Shown: piece after piece, positions 24,504 through 36,731 of the stretch
Position numbering within the stretch: the first letter of the stretch is position 1
Layout of the letters: each line of letters starts with the position of its first letter
Source: Candidatus Gemmiger stercoripullorum
GTDB taxonomy: Bacteria > Bacillota > Clostridia > Oscillospirales > Ruminococcaceae
Length of the DNA stretch: 50,169 nucleotides
Direction of reading: 5' to 3'
Assembly (NCBI GenBank): GCA_019119365.1
Contig: DWXD01000028.1
Location: 1 to 50,169 of the forward strand
Position numbers and translations under genes: made by a program
Notes under the pieces: generated by a model
The model's input: the letters and a program-made list of their open reading frames with translations, nothing else
What the model was told of the DNA's origin: nothing
Database searches by the model: none

Positions 24504-25190
24504 ATGGCGATATTTGTGATCGGAGACCTGCACCTGTCTCTGGGCGCCGACAAACCGATGGACGTGTTCCCCGGCTGGGAAGGCTACCTGCCAAAGCTGG
24601 AGCGCAACTGGCGCGCCCTGATCGCGCCGGAGGACACGGTCGTGCTGGCGGGGGACACCTCCTGGGCCATGAAGCTTGAGGATACCCGCGCCGACTTCGC
24701 TTTTTTGCAGTCGCTGCCCGGCCGGAAATGGATGCTGAAAGGCAACCACGACTACTGGTGGACGACGGCCCGCAAGATGGAGAGCTACCTTGCCGCCGAA
24801 GGCTTCGACAGCCTGCACATCCTGCATAACAACTGCTGCCGCGTGGGGGATACGGCGCTGTGCGGCACACGCGGCTGGCCATTTGACGATGCGGCCGCCC
24901 AGAGCGCCAAAATCATGGCGCGGGAAGCCGGGCGGCTGAAAATGTCGCTGGAGGCCGGAAAAGATGCGGCGCAGATCATCGCGTTTCTGCATTATCCGCC
25001 CGTGTTCGGCAATACGGATGCCGCGGAGCTGACCGGCCTGCTCAGAGCCTACGGCGTCCGGCGCTGTTATTACGGCCATCTGCACGGCAAGGCGATCCGC
25101 TACGCGGTGCAGGGCGAGCGCGGCGGCGTTCAGTACAAGCTCATCTCGGCCGACGGACTGGCGTTCTGCCCGTACAAATTGGAGATGTAG
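24504..25190 (+). CDS. Calcineurin-like metallophosphoesterase
   Basis: 228 aa. All five metal-binding motifs are visible: GDLHL (7-11), AGDTSW, GNHDYWW, FLHYPP and GHLHG. Members of this clade (YunD/YkuE-like, also called phosphohydrolases) have broad or unknown substrates. It starts 13 nt after thrC and is probably cotranscribed. No signal peptide, so cytoplasmic. Confidence 0.92.
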   Translation: MAIFVIGDLHLSLGADKPMDVFPGWEGYLPKLERNWRALIAPEDTVVLAGDTSWAMKLEDTRADFAFLQSLPGRKWMLKGNHDYWWTTARKMESYLAAEGFDSLHILHNNCCRVGDTALCGTRGWPFDDAAAQSAKIMAREAGRLKMSLEAGKDAAQIIAFLHYPPVFGNTDAAELTGLLRAYGVRRCYYGHLHGKAIRYAVQGERGGVQYKLISADGLAFCPYKLEM

Positions 25191-25233
25191 GCGGCAAATC
25201 AGCGTCTTTTGGCAAAAATTTCTGTAAAGACAC

Positions 25234-25262
25234 TGGTATTCTTGCGCCGTACATGCTATAAT
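25234..25262 (+). promoter_or_regulatory. Promoter of tig
   Basis: Perfect TATAAT (25257-25262) with extended TGC and a weak -35 (TGGTAT, 17 bp). Confidence 0.72.
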
Positions 25263-25293
25263 ATCTTGTATTTCTTTGTTTGGAGGACTTCAA

Positions 25294-26616
25294 ATGAACC
25301 TGATCTCTTGTGAAAAGCTCGAAAAGAGCATGGTCGAAATCCAGTTTTCGATCGACGCTGATACCTTCAAAAATGCGGTCGCGGCCGCTTTCAAGCGCGA
25401 AGGCAAAAAGTATGCCATCCCCGGTTTCCGCAAAGGCAAAGCGCCGCGCCATATGATCGAAAAGATGTACGGCGCCGACATCTTCCACTACGACGCCATC
25501 AACGACCTGTTCCCCGAGAACTATGAGGCCGCCGTCAAGGAAGCCAAGATCGAAATCGTCGGCCGTCCGGAGCCCGAAGTCGTCTCGATGTCCGAAGCCG
25601 AAGGCGCTGTGCTCAAGGTCAAGGTCGCTGTCAAGCCCGAAGTCACGCTCGGCGATTATGCCGGTTTAAACGTGACCAAAAAGGTCAAGACTGTGGACGA
25701 CGCCCAGGTCGAAGCCGAGCTCAAGCGCATGCAGGACCGCAACGCCCGTATGCTGACCCGTGACGGCGCGGCCGAGAACGGCGACATTGCCGACGTCGAC
25801 TTTGAGGGCTTTGTCGACGGCACCGCGTTCGAGGGCGGCAAGGCGGAGCACTACTCTCTGACGCTGGGCAGCGGCTCCTTTATCCCCGGCTTTGAGGAGC
25901 AGATCGTCGGCCATAAGGCGGGCGACGAGTTCGACGTCAACGTTAAATTCCCCGAGGAATACCACGCCAGCGAGCTGGCCGGCAAGGACGCCACCTTCAA
26001 GGTCAAGCTGCATGAAGTCAAGTACAAGGAGCTGCCCGCTCTGGATGATGACTTTGCCATGGATGTCAGCGAGTACGACACCCTCGAAGAGCTGAAGAAT
26101 TCCATCCGCAAGGGCATGGAGGACAACAACGCGAAGCAGGCCGACCAGCAGGTCGAAAACGACCTGATCGAACAGGTCGTGAACGGCATGACCGCCGAGA
26201 TCCCGCAGGCCATGTATGACGAGCGCGTCGAAGAGCTCGTGCAGGACTTCCAGTACCGCATCGCCCAGCAGGGCCTCAAGCTCGAACAGTACCTGCAGTA
26301 CATGGGCATGAACATGGATCAGTTCAAGGCCCAGTTTGCGGAGCAGGCGGAAAAGCAGGTCAAGATGCGCCTGGCGATGGAAGCCATCGTCGCCAAGGAA
26401 GGCATCACCGCCAGCGATGAAGAGTTCGAGACCGAAGTCAAGCGCATCGCCGATGCCTACCAGATGGAAGCCGACAAGGTTCGTTCGGTCGTCAACGAGG
26501 AAGCCGTCAAGGCGGACCTGGCGGTCAACAAGGCCATCGACTTTATCAAGGAGAAGGCCAATGTCACCACCGAGACGGTGGCGCAGGAAGCGGACGCCAA
26601 GGCGGACGCGGAATAA
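25294..26616 (+). CDS. tig: Trigger factor (ribosome-associated chaperone/PPIase)
   Basis: 440 aa, normal length. N-terminal ribosome-binding domain with the signature GFRKGKAPRHMIEK (about 44-57), an FKBP domain (about 155-240) and a long helical C-terminal chaperone region ending in an acidic Ala-rich tail. It binds nascent chains at the ribosome exit. ATG 25294 follows TGGAGGA by 7 nt. It lies upstream of clpP and clpX, a conserved order. Confidence 0.97.
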   Translation: MNLISCEKLEKSMVEIQFSIDADTFKNAVAAAFKREGKKYAIPGFRKGKAPRHMIEKMYGADIFHYDAINDLFPENYEAAVKEAKIEIVGRPEPEVVSMSEAEGAVLKVKVAVKPEVTLGDYAGLNVTKKVKTVDDAQVEAELKRMQDRNARMLTRDGAAENGDIADVDFEGFVDGTAFEGGKAEHYSLTLGSGSFIPGFEEQIVGHKAGDEFDVNVKFPEEYHASELAGKDATFKVKLHEVKYKELPALDDDFAMDVSEYDTLEELKNSIRKGMEDNNAKQADQQVENDLIEQVVNGMTAEIPQAMYDERVEELVQDFQYRIAQQGLKLEQYLQYMGMNMDQFKAQFAEQAEKQVKMRLAMEAIVAKEGITASDEEFETEVKRIADAYQMEADKVRSVVNEEAVKADLAVNKAIDFIKEKANVTTETVAQEADAKADAE

Positions 26617-26653
26617 AAACAGACGGGGCATATCCCGACAGGCCCCGGTAACG

Positions 26654-26693
26654 CGACCGATACGGTGCAGCTGCCGCCGTATCGGTCGGTTTA
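26654..26693 (+). terminator. Stem-loop between tig and clpP (weak terminator)
   Basis: A perfect 12-bp stem (CGACCGATACGG with CCGTATCGGTCG) is followed only by GTTTAT. It may reduce read-through or stabilise the tig mRNA end. Confidence 0.6.
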
Positions 26694-26756
26694 TCGAAGC
26701 GGCCGTTTTGCCGCCCGGCGCAGCTAACCCATAGTATCATTCGGGAGGGAACTTGC

Positions 26757-27347
26757 ATGAGTTTGGTACCTTACGTTGTTGAACAGACCGCACGCGGCGA
26801 GCGCAGCTACGATATCTTTTCGCGCCTGCTCAATGACCGCATCATCGTTTTGAGCGAGGAAGTCAACGCCGCTTCGGCCAGCGTGGTCGTGGCGCAGCTT
26901 TTGTACCTGGAAGGCCAGGACCCGGAAAAGGATATCAGCTTTTATATCAACAGCCCGGGCGGTTCCATCACCGACGGTATGGCCATCCATGACACGATGC
27001 AGTACATCAAGTGCGATGTCTCGACCATCTGTGTCGGCATGGCGGCTTCGATGGGCGCGTTTTTGCTGGCCAGCGGCGCCAAGGGCAAGCGTTATGCGCT
27101 GCCTAACTCGGAGATCCTGATCCACCAGCCGCTGATCGGCGGGGGCGGCCTGTCCGGCCAGACGACCGATATCAAGATCCACTCGGATCATCTGGTCTAT
27201 GTGCGCTCCAAGCTCAGCCGCCTGCTCAGCGAATACACCGGCCAGCCGCTGGAAACGATCGAGCGGGACACCGAGCGCGACAACTATATGACGGCCGAAC
27301 AGGCCAAGGCGTATGGTCTCATCGACGAGATCATCACAAAACACTGA
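26757..27347 (+). CDS. clpP: ATP-dependent Clp protease proteolytic subunit
   Basis: 196 aa. Catalytic triad Ser98 (GMAASMGAF), His123 (LIHQP) and Asp170 (ERDTERD); [13 protein letters not shown] forms the handle/oxyanion region. Tetradecameric serine protease that works with ClpX from the next gene, 15 nt downstream. ATG 26757 follows GGGAGGG by 7 nt. Confidence 0.98.
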   Translation: MSLVPYVVEQTARGERSYDIFSRLLNDRIIVLSEEVNAASASVVVAQLLYLEGQDPEKDISFYINSPGGSITDGMAIHDTMQYIKCDVSTICVGMAASMGAFLLASGAKGKRYALPNSEILIHQPLIGGGGLSGQTTDIKIHSDHLVYVRSKLSRLLSEYTGQPLETIERDTERDNYMTAEQAKAYGLIDEIITKH

Positions 27348-27362
27348 CCACGGGGGAACACC

Positions 27363-28691
<1,329 letters not shown>

Positions 28692-28696
28692 TGTTG

Positions 28697-28739
28697 GCGG
28701 CCGTACCAGGGCAAACTGCCCGGTGCGGCCGCTTTTTTT
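28697..28739 (+). terminator. Terminator after clpX
   Basis: A GCGGCCG.../...CGGCCGC stem with an inner GGGC/GCCC helix, then seven T. The following 150 nt up to the groES promoter holds no gene that I can support. Confidence 0.92.
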
Positions 28740-28899
28740 GGCAAAGCAGGGGACTGCTAACACGAACCGGCGGCGCAGACGGCGGGGGCGCACCTTGCTT
28801 TAGCCCGGTGCACAAAAATGCGACAAAAAATAAAAACGCGTACATACGATAAAATGAGCGGCGTTCACAGAAATATTACACTTTTTGGGCACAGAGGGC

Positions 28900-29290
<391 letters not shown>

Positions 29291-29310
29291 GCGTTTTTGC
29301 ATAGTATTGA

Positions 29311-30981
<1,671 letters not shown>

Positions 30982-31021
30982 TGCCCCCGGCCGCAAACAA
31001 AACCGGCAGATAAAACAGTTT

Positions 31022-31056
31022 GCCCTGAGACGGCTTGCCCGCCTCAGGGCTTTTTT
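31022..31056 (+). terminator. Terminator after groEL
   Basis: GCCCTGAG/CTCAGGGC stem with an inner CGG/CCG helix and six T. Confidence 0.93.
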
Positions 31057-31057
31057 C

Positions 31058-31086
31058 TTGCCAAACGGGTGCGGAACTGGTATGCT
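31058..31086 (+). promoter_or_regulatory. Promoter of the VanZ-like gene
   Basis: TTGCCA (31058-31063), 17 bp, TATGCT (31081-31086) with extended TGG; it begins inside the T-run region of the groEL terminator. Confidence 0.72.
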
Positions 31087-31125
31087 GGAAAGAAATATGC
31101 AGGGAAAACACGAGGAAGGGAACGT

Positions 31126-31587
31126 ATGGCAATGAAAAAATGGGGCGCGCTGGCGGTGACGCTCGGCATCATGGCACTGATCTTTTTCCTCTCCGCCCAG
31201 CCGGGCGAGCAGTCCGGCGCTTTGAGCGAGCAGGTGGCGCAGCAGATGCAGCAGAGCGGGACGGCCGGATTGCTGATCCCGGCCTGGTTCAGCGCCAACG
31301 CCTATGCCAATGTGCGCAAATGGGCGCATGTCTATATCTATTTTGTACTTGGCGCCAGTATGGCGGTCACGGTACGGCTGTGGCGGCCGCAGTGGCGCGC
31401 CTGGCGGCAGGGGGCGCTGGCAGCGCTGCTGTGCGCGGGCTGGGCGGCGGCAGATGAACTGCACCAGTACTTTGTGCCGGGCCGCGCCATGCTGGTCGGG
31501 GATGTGGCGGTGGATGCGCTGGGGTTTCTTCCTGGCATCTTTGTGGTGCTTCTGCTCACCTGGCTCTGGCGCCGCAGAAAGAGCTGA
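31126..31587 (+). CDS. VanZ-family membrane protein
   Basis: 153 aa with about four membrane helices. Family residues are clear: FFLSAQPG near the first helix, VRKWAHVYIYFVLG, and DELHQYFVPGRAMLVGDVAVDALG. VanZ gives low-level teicoplanin resistance in enterococci; chromosomal homologues are common in Clostridia with unproven roles in the cell envelope. The start may be ATG 31126 or 31132 after GAGGAAGGG. It precedes a penicillin-binding protein gene by 71 nt. Confidence 0.88.
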   Translation: MAMKKWGALAVTLGIMALIFFLSAQPGEQSGALSEQVAQQMQQSGTAGLLIPAWFSANAYANVRKWAHVYIYFVLGASMAVTVRLWRPQWRAWRQGALAALLCAGWAAADELHQYFVPGRAMLVGDVAVDALGFLPGIFVVLLLTWLWRRRKS

Positions 31588-31619
31588 GCGCCGTATAAGC
31601 CGCCGCTTACCCGCCCATA

Positions 31620-31646
31620 CTTTCCGGGAAGATCAAAACCGGAAAG
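31620..31646 (+). promoter_or_regulatory. Hairpin overlapping the PBP ribosome binding site
   Basis: CTTTCCGG (31620-31627) pairs perfectly with CCGGAAAG (31639-31646), which includes part of the Shine-Dalgarno GGAAAGGGG of the next gene. It may limit translation. A smaller TAAGC/GCTTA hairpin lies just upstream. Confidence 0.45.
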
Positions 31647-31658
31647 GGGATGCGCGCC

Positions 31659-33311
31659 ATGAGCCTGCGGCGGCTGGCGGCTTTGTGCTGCGCCTGTGCG
31701 GTGCTGGCGGCGGTCGTTCTGTGCCGTGTCTACTGGATCGGTACCGACACGGCCTATGCGGCCAGCGCGGGCGGCCAGAGCGCCAGCCTGACCGAGCTGC
31801 CGCAGCGGCGCGGGGACTTTTACGACCGCAGCGGCCGGCCGCTGACCGGTACGGTCCCGCGCTGGTACGCGCTGTGCATCCCCGGGGACGCCAGCTATGC
31901 GACGCTGTTCCCGTATGTTCCGTTTGCCGAGCAGGCCGAGCTGTATGAGCGCCGCAACAGTGTGACGCCGTTTCTGATCGAAGTGGACCGCGACCTGACG
32001 GCGGACGGCATCTATACCTACAAAGGGGCGCAGCGCACGCTGCCGCTGCCCTTTGCCGAGCATCTGCTGGGCTATCTCAACGCAGACGGCGTCGGGGTGT
32101 CCGGTTTGGAACTGGCTTACGAGGATGTTTTGTCCGCCTCCGGGGACCGCCTGGCGGTCGCCTGCATGACGACGGCGCAGGGCTCGCTGCTGACCGGAAC
32201 CGAACCGGCCCTGCAGACGCGGGACCCCGGTACGGCGCGCGGGGTGCGACTCACGCTGGATGCCGACCTGCAGCGCGCCTGCGAGGCAATCGCAGACCAG
32301 GACCTGCCGCGCGGCTGTATCGTTGTGATGGAGACCGCGACCGGCAAGATACTGGCCAGCGTCAGCCGCCCGGGCTTTGACCCGCGCGACCCGGCCAGCA
32401 GCATCGCCGCCAATGATACTTCGCTGATCGACCGGCCGCTGGCGGCTTACAGCGCCGGGTCAGTCTTCAAGGTGGTGCTGGCGCTGGCAGCTTACCGCGC
32501 GGGGCTCGACTGGTTCACGCATGACTGCGTGGGGAGCGTGACGGTGGGGGACCGGGAATTCCGCTGTGCGGAGGGCCGCGCCCACGGCCTTGTCAACCTG
32601 CGCGGGGCGCTGGAACAAAGCTGCAACTGCTATTTTATCGAGCTGGGGCGCATTCTGGGCGGGCAGCGCATCCTGGACGCCGCCGCGGACCTGGGGTTTG
32701 GCACACCGGCCGCCCTTGCCCCCGGCATGAAAAGCGCAGCCGGGGAACTGCCCGCGGCGCAGGCGCTGGCCGGGGAACAAAACGGTCAGCTGGCCATGCT
32801 TTCGTTCGGGCAGGGGGCGCTGACGGTGACGCCGCTGCAGATCACAGCCATGATGAACACAGTTGCGGGCGGGGGCGTTTACCGGCCGCCGCAGCTGGTC
32901 GAAGGCATTGTGGACGAGACGGACGGAAAGCTGCTGGAGGCGTATGAGACGCCGGACAGTACGCGGGTCTGCAGCGCAGACCTGGCGCGGGTGCTGCGCA
33001 GCATGCTCAGCAGCGTTGTGCAGGACGGCATCGGCCGCCAGGCCCGGCCGCAGGCAGGGGGCGCAGGCGGCAAGACCGGCACAGCCCAGACCGGGCAGTT
33101 CACGGCGGAAGGGCAGGAGCTGCTCAACTACTGGTTCGGCGGGTTCTGGCCGCAGGACAGCCCGCAGTTTACCGTTACGGTGCTGCAGGACGCGATTCTC
33201 GAACCGGAAATTTCCAGCGCCGCTATCTTTGCCCGCGTCGCCGACGCGCTGTGCGCGTTCAGCGAAAATTTTACGCCTGAAACCGCCATCGCAACGCCGG
33301 AAACCGGTTGA
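31659..33311 (+). CDS. Class B penicillin-binding protein (PBP2/SpoVD/MrdA type)
   Basis: About 550 aa from ATG 31659, 9 nt after GGAAAGGGG (ATG 31650 is too close to it). An N-terminal membrane anchor, a short dimerisation region starting RRGDFYDRSGRPL, and a transpeptidase domain with SVFK (active Ser), SCN and KTG motifs. It cross-links peptidoglycan outside the membrane. The pedestal region is short and there are no PASTA domains, so a PBP2/FtsI-like role in elongation, division or sporulation cannot be separated. The -35 of the alaS leader overlaps its stop codon. Confidence 0.93.
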   Translation: MSLRRLAALCCACAVLAAVVLCRVYWIGTDTAYAASAGGQSASLTELPQRRGDFYDRSGRPLTGTVPRWYALCIPGDASYATLFPYVPFAEQAELYERRNSVTPFLIEVDRDLTADGIYTYKGAQRTLPLPFAEHLLGYLNADGVGVSGLELAYEDVLSASGDRLAVACMTTAQGSLLTGTEPALQTRDPGTARGVRLTLDADLQRACEAIADQDLPRGCIVVMETATGKILASVSRPGFDPRDPASSIAANDTSLIDRPLAAYSAGSVFKVVLALAAYRAGLDWFTHDCVGSVTVGDREFRCAEGRAHGLVNLRGALEQSCNCYFIELGRILGGQRILDAAADLGFGTPAALAPGMKSAAGELPAAQALAGEQNGQLAMLSFGQGALTVTPLQITAMMNTVAGGGVYRPPQLVEGIVDETDGKLLEAYETPDSTRVCSADLARVLRSMLSSVVQDGIGRQARPQAGGAGGKTGTAQTGQFTAEGQELLNYWFGGFWPQDSPQFTVTVLQDAILEPEISSAAIFARVADALCAFSENFTPETAIATPETG

Positions 33312-33336
33312 CAAGGCGGCCGGGCAGGCGTATACT
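33308..33336 (+). promoter_or_regulatory. Promoter of the alaS T-box transcript
   Basis: Perfect TTGACA (33308-33313), 17 bp, TATACT (33331-33336). The TGA inside the -35 is the PBP stop codon. Confidence 0.92.
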
Positions 33337-33341
33337 ATCAA

Positions 33342-33578
33342 AGGATACAAAGAAAGCGATGACGGGGCCAATGCCCGCAGCGCGGCCACAAGAGAGGGGA
33401 CCCACGGCTGAAAGGTCCCTGCCGCAGCCACGGCAAAGCGCCACCCCCGAGCTCCCGGCAGAACCGGGCGTATGGCGGCGTTAACGCACAAAAGCGGCGG
33501 GGCCGTGCCCCGCAACTTGGGTGGTACCACGGAAGTCACAGCTTTCGTCCCTTGATGGGGCGGGGGCTGTTTTGTTTT
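33342..33578 (+). promoter_or_regulatory. T-box riboswitch (alanine) controlling alaS
   Basis: The gap of 322 nt before alaS is filled by a T-box leader. Stem I has AGAGAGG and GCTGAAAGG elements (about 33390-33415); the likely specifier is GCT at 33451-33453 (Ala). The T-box core AACTTGGGTGGTACCACGG is at 33514-33532, with TGGT able to pair with the ACCA end of uncharged tRNA-Ala. A 14-bp terminator stem (33538-33551 with 33557-33570) is followed by TTTGTTTT. Uncharged tRNA would stabilise the antiterminator and permit alaS transcription. Confidence 0.95.
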
Positions 33579-33633
33579 GGCGCCGGGACGCTCGCTTTGT
33601 ACACACAGAACGGAAATGAGAGGAACAGGAAAC

Positions 33634-36297
33634 ATGCAATGGACCGGACTGAATGAACTGCGCGAAAAATACCTGCACTTTTTTGAAACCAAAGACCACC
33701 TGCGCCTGGGCAGCTTCCCGCTTGTGCCCAAGGACGACCCCAGCCTGCTGCTGATCAACAGCGGCATGGCGCCGATGAAAAAGTGGTTCCTTGGCCAGGA
33801 AGAACCGCCCCGCCACCGTGTGACCACCTGCCAGAAGTGCATCCGCACGCCGGATATCGAGCGCGTGGGCATCACGGCCCGCCACGGCACCTTCTTTGAA
33901 ATGCTGGGCAACTTCAGCTTCCAGGATTATTTCAAGGAGGAGGTCATCCCCTGGGCGTGGGAATTCCTGACCAAAGACCTTGAGATCCCGGCCGAAAAGC
34001 TGTTTATCTCCGTCTACCTTGACGATGATGAAGCCTATGATATCTGGACCAAGAAAGTCGGCATCCCGGCCGATCACATGGTCCGCTTCGGCAAGGAAGA
34101 CAACTTCTGGGAACACGGTTCCGGCCCCTGCGGTCCCTGCTCGGAAATTTACTACGACCGCGGCCCCGAACATGGCTGCGGCAAGCCGGACTGCAAGGTC
34201 GGCTGCGACTGCGACCGCTATATGGAGATCTGGAACCTGGTGTTCAGCCAGTATGACTCTGACGGCAACGGGCATTACGAGCGCCTGCCCCGGCCGAATA
34301 TCGACACCGGCATGGGTCTGGAGCGTCTGGCCTGCGTGATGCAGGATGTCGGCAACCTGTTCGAGGTCGACACCGTCGCCGCCGTGCTGCACCATGTCGA
34401 GCGCATCTCGGGCAAGACCTACGGCGCGAACGAGAAGGATGATATCTCGATCCGCGTCATCACCGACCACATCCGTTCCACCGTCTTCATGGTGTCGGAT
34501 GGCATTCTGCCTTCCAACGAGGGCCGCGGCTATGTGCTGCGCCGCCTGCTGCGCCGTGCGGCCCGCCATGGCCGCATGCTCGGCATCGGCCGCCCGTTCC
34601 TGTCCGAACTGGTCGATACGGTCATCGCCTCCAGCGAGGCGGGCTACCCTGAACTGCGCGAGCACGAAGCCTACATCAAGAAGGTCGTCGGTACCGAAGA
34701 AGAGCGTTTCTCCCGCACGATCGACGCGGGTCTCAACATCCTCAACGGCATGATCGAGGACCTCAAGGGCGCGGAAAAGAAGATCCTTTCCGGCGCCGAG
34801 GTGTTCAAGCTCAACGATACCTTCGGCTTCCCGCTCGATTTGACCAAAGAGATCGCCGCCGAGGCCGGGGTCGAAGTGGACGAAGAGGCGTTCCATGCCG
34901 AGATGACCAAACAGCGCGAGCGCGCCCGTGCCGAGCGTCTGGCCAAGGATATCTCCGGCTGGTCGGCCGATCTGTTCGGCGAGCTGGACGCTGCGCCGAC
35001 AGAGTTTGACGGCTATGAGACGCTTTCGGAGGAAGCGTCCGTTGTGGCGATCTCGGACGGGGAGGAGATCCTCGACGCCATTGCCGCCGACGACAGCGAG
35101 GGCCGCGAGGGCGTGCTGGTCGTGCTCGATCATACGCCGTTCTATGCCGAGATGGGCGGCCAGGTGACCGACACCGGCAGCCTGACGGCAAAGGACGCCA
35201 AGCTCCGGGTCGAGGCCGTCAAAAAGACGCCCAAAGGCTACTTTGTGCACACCTGCACGCTGCTGGAAGGCACGCTGCGTGCCGGTGATACGGTCACGGC
35301 CAGTGTGGACGGCGCGCGCCGCATGGCGATCTGCCGCAACCATACGGCGACCCACCTGATGCAGAAAGCTCTGCGCGAGGTGCTGGGCGACCATGTCCAC
35401 CAGGCGGGCAGCTATCAGGACGATCACATCACCCGCTTCGACTTTACCCACTTCAGCGCGGTCACGCCGCAGGAGCTGGCCGAAGTGGAGCGCCGTGTCA
35501 ACGAGAAGATCTACGAATCCATCCCGGTCGCGGTCAACAACCTGCCGATCGAGGAAGCCAAGAAGATGGGCGCGATGGCGCTGTTCGGCGAAAAGTACGG
35601 CGATGTGGTCCGTGTCGTCGACGCGGGCGGCTGGAGCGTTGAGTTCTGCGGCGGCACCCATGTCAAAAATACAGCGCAGATCGGCTGCTTCAAGATTCTG
35701 TCCGAGAGCAGCGTGGCCGCCGGTATCCGCCGCGTGGAGGCCACCACCGCCTTCGGTGTGCTGGCGCTGCTTGACGAGCGGATCGAAGAACTGACCCGCA
35801 CCGCGGCGGCCCTCAAAGCCAACAACCTCAAGGATGTGCCCGCCCGCGCCGAAGCGATGGCGGCCGAGCTCAAGGAGACCGGCAAGCAGCTGGAAGCGGC
35901 CGAAGCGAAGCTCGCGGCCGGCCAGGTCGACGGCATGCTGGCAAAGGCCGCCGAAGTGGACGGCGTGCGCGTTGTCACGATGCGCCTGGACGGCGTTGCG
36001 CCTGACGCGCTGCGCAGCATGATGGACACGATCCGCGACAAAGCCCCCAATGCGGTTGGCGCGCTGATCGGCACAAACGGCGAAAAGATCACGCTGGCTG
36101 TCGGCGTCGGCAAGGAAGCGCTGGCCAGGGGCCTCAAGGCGGGCGCGCTTGTCAAGCAGATCGCGGCCATTGCCGGCGGCAACGGCGGCGGCAAGCCGGA
36201 TTTTGCGATGGCGGGCATCAAGGATGCCGCCAAGGTCGACGCGGCGCTGCAGGGCGCGGTGCAGATCGTCAAATCCGAGCTGGAAAAAAACGGCTGA
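33634..36297 (+). CDS. alaS: Alanyl-tRNA synthetase
   Basis: 887 aa, full length. Class II catalytic domain from the N-terminus (FFETKDHLRLGS, then GMAPMKKWFLG), the editing domain with zinc-binding HTATH and CGGTHV, and a C-terminal DHHA1-like domain with GGNGGGKPDFAMAG. It charges tRNA-Ala and removes mischarged Ser/Gly. ATG 33634 follows the T-box terminator by about 55 nt. A long open frame on the opposite strand is only a shadow of its codon use. Confidence 0.98.
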   Translation: MQWTGLNELREKYLHFFETKDHLRLGSFPLVPKDDPSLLLINSGMAPMKKWFLGQEEPPRHRVTTCQKCIRTPDIERVGITARHGTFFEMLGNFSFQDYFKEEVIPWAWEFLTKDLEIPAEKLFISVYLDDDEAYDIWTKKVGIPADHMVRFGKEDNFWEHGSGPCGPCSEIYYDRGPEHGCGKPDCKVGCDCDRYMEIWNLVFSQYDSDGNGHYERLPRPNIDTGMGLERLACVMQDVGNLFEVDTVAAVLHHVERISGKTYGANEKDDISIRVITDHIRSTVFMVSDGILPSNEGRGYVLRRLLRRAARHGRMLGIGRPFLSELVDTVIASSEAGYPELREHEAYIKKVVGTEEERFSRTIDAGLNILNGMIEDLKGAEKKILSGAEVFKLNDTFGFPLDLTKEIAAEAGVEVDEEAFHAEMTKQRERARAERLAKDISGWSADLFGELDAAPTEFDGYETLSEEASVVAISDGEEILDAIAADDSEGREGVLVVLDHTPFYAEMGGQVTDTGSLTAKDAKLRVEAVKKTPKGYFVHTCTLLEGTLRAGDTVTASVDGARRMAICRNHTATHLMQKALREVLGDHVHQAGSYQDDHITRFDFTHFSAVTPQELAEVERRVNEKIYESIPVAVNNLPIEEAKKMGAMALFGEKYGDVVRVVDAGGWSVEFCGGTHVKNTAQIGCFKILSESSVAAGIRRVEATTAFGVLALLDERIEELTRTAAALKANNLKDVPARAEAMAAELKETGKQLEAAEAKLAAGQVDGMLAKAAEVDGVRVVTMRLDGVAPDALRSMMDTIRDKAPNAVGALIGTNGEKITLAVGVGKEALARGLKAGALVKQIAAIAGGNGGGKPDFAMAGIKDAAKVDAALQGAVQIVKSELEKNG

Positions 36298-36309
36298 GCC
36301 TGCTATAAT
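36281..36309 (+). promoter_or_regulatory. Promoter of the HIT gene
   Basis: Perfect TATAAT (36304-36309) with extended TGC and a weak -35 (TGGAAA). It lies just after the alaS stop. Confidence 0.65.
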
Positions 36310-36340
36310 ATATTTGAGTCCAGATAAAGGAGGCGTTCCC

Positions 36341-36685
36341 ATGTCGGATTGTCTGTTCTGCAAGATCGCCGCGGGGGAGATCCCCTCGAACAAGCTGTAT
36401 GAGGATGATACCCTGCTGGCTTTTTATGACATCGACCCGCAGGCCCCGGTCCATTTCCTTGTTATCCCCAAGCGGCATATCGCTTCGGCGGCCGCACTGG
36501 GCGAGACGGACGCGGCGCTGCTTGGCCATGTGTTTGCGGTCATCGCCAAGCTGTGCAAGGACCTCGGCGTAGACGAAAACGGCTACCGTGTCGTTACCAA
36601 TGTTGGGCAGGACGGCGGCCAGAGCGTGCCGCACCTGCACTTCCATGTGCTGGCCGGGCGCAGCCTGGCCTGGCCCCCGGGCTGA
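36341..36685 (+). CDS. HIT-family nucleotide hydrolase
   Basis: 114 aa. CLFCKIAAGEIPS start and the catalytic triad HLHFHV near the end, followed by GRSLAWPPG. HINT-type members hydrolyse nucleoside phosphoramidates such as AMP-lysine. ATG 36341 follows AAGGAGG. It has its own promoter. Confidence 0.96.
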   Translation: MSDCLFCKIAAGEIPSNKLYEDDTLLAFYDIDPQAPVHFLVIPKRHIASAAALGETDAALLGHVFAVIAKLCKDLGVDENGYRVVTNVGQDGGQSVPHLHFHVLAGRSLAWPPG

Positions 36686-36731
36686 GGCGAAAAGCAAACG
36701 CCTGCAACTGTATAAAAAGAGGGAGAATACC

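Noticed and set aside
33481-36393. A 970-codon open frame on the minus strand opposite alaS
   Set aside because: It mirrors the GC-rich codon pattern of alaS, has low-complexity Arg/His/Gly content, no ribosome binding site, and runs through the T-box terminator.
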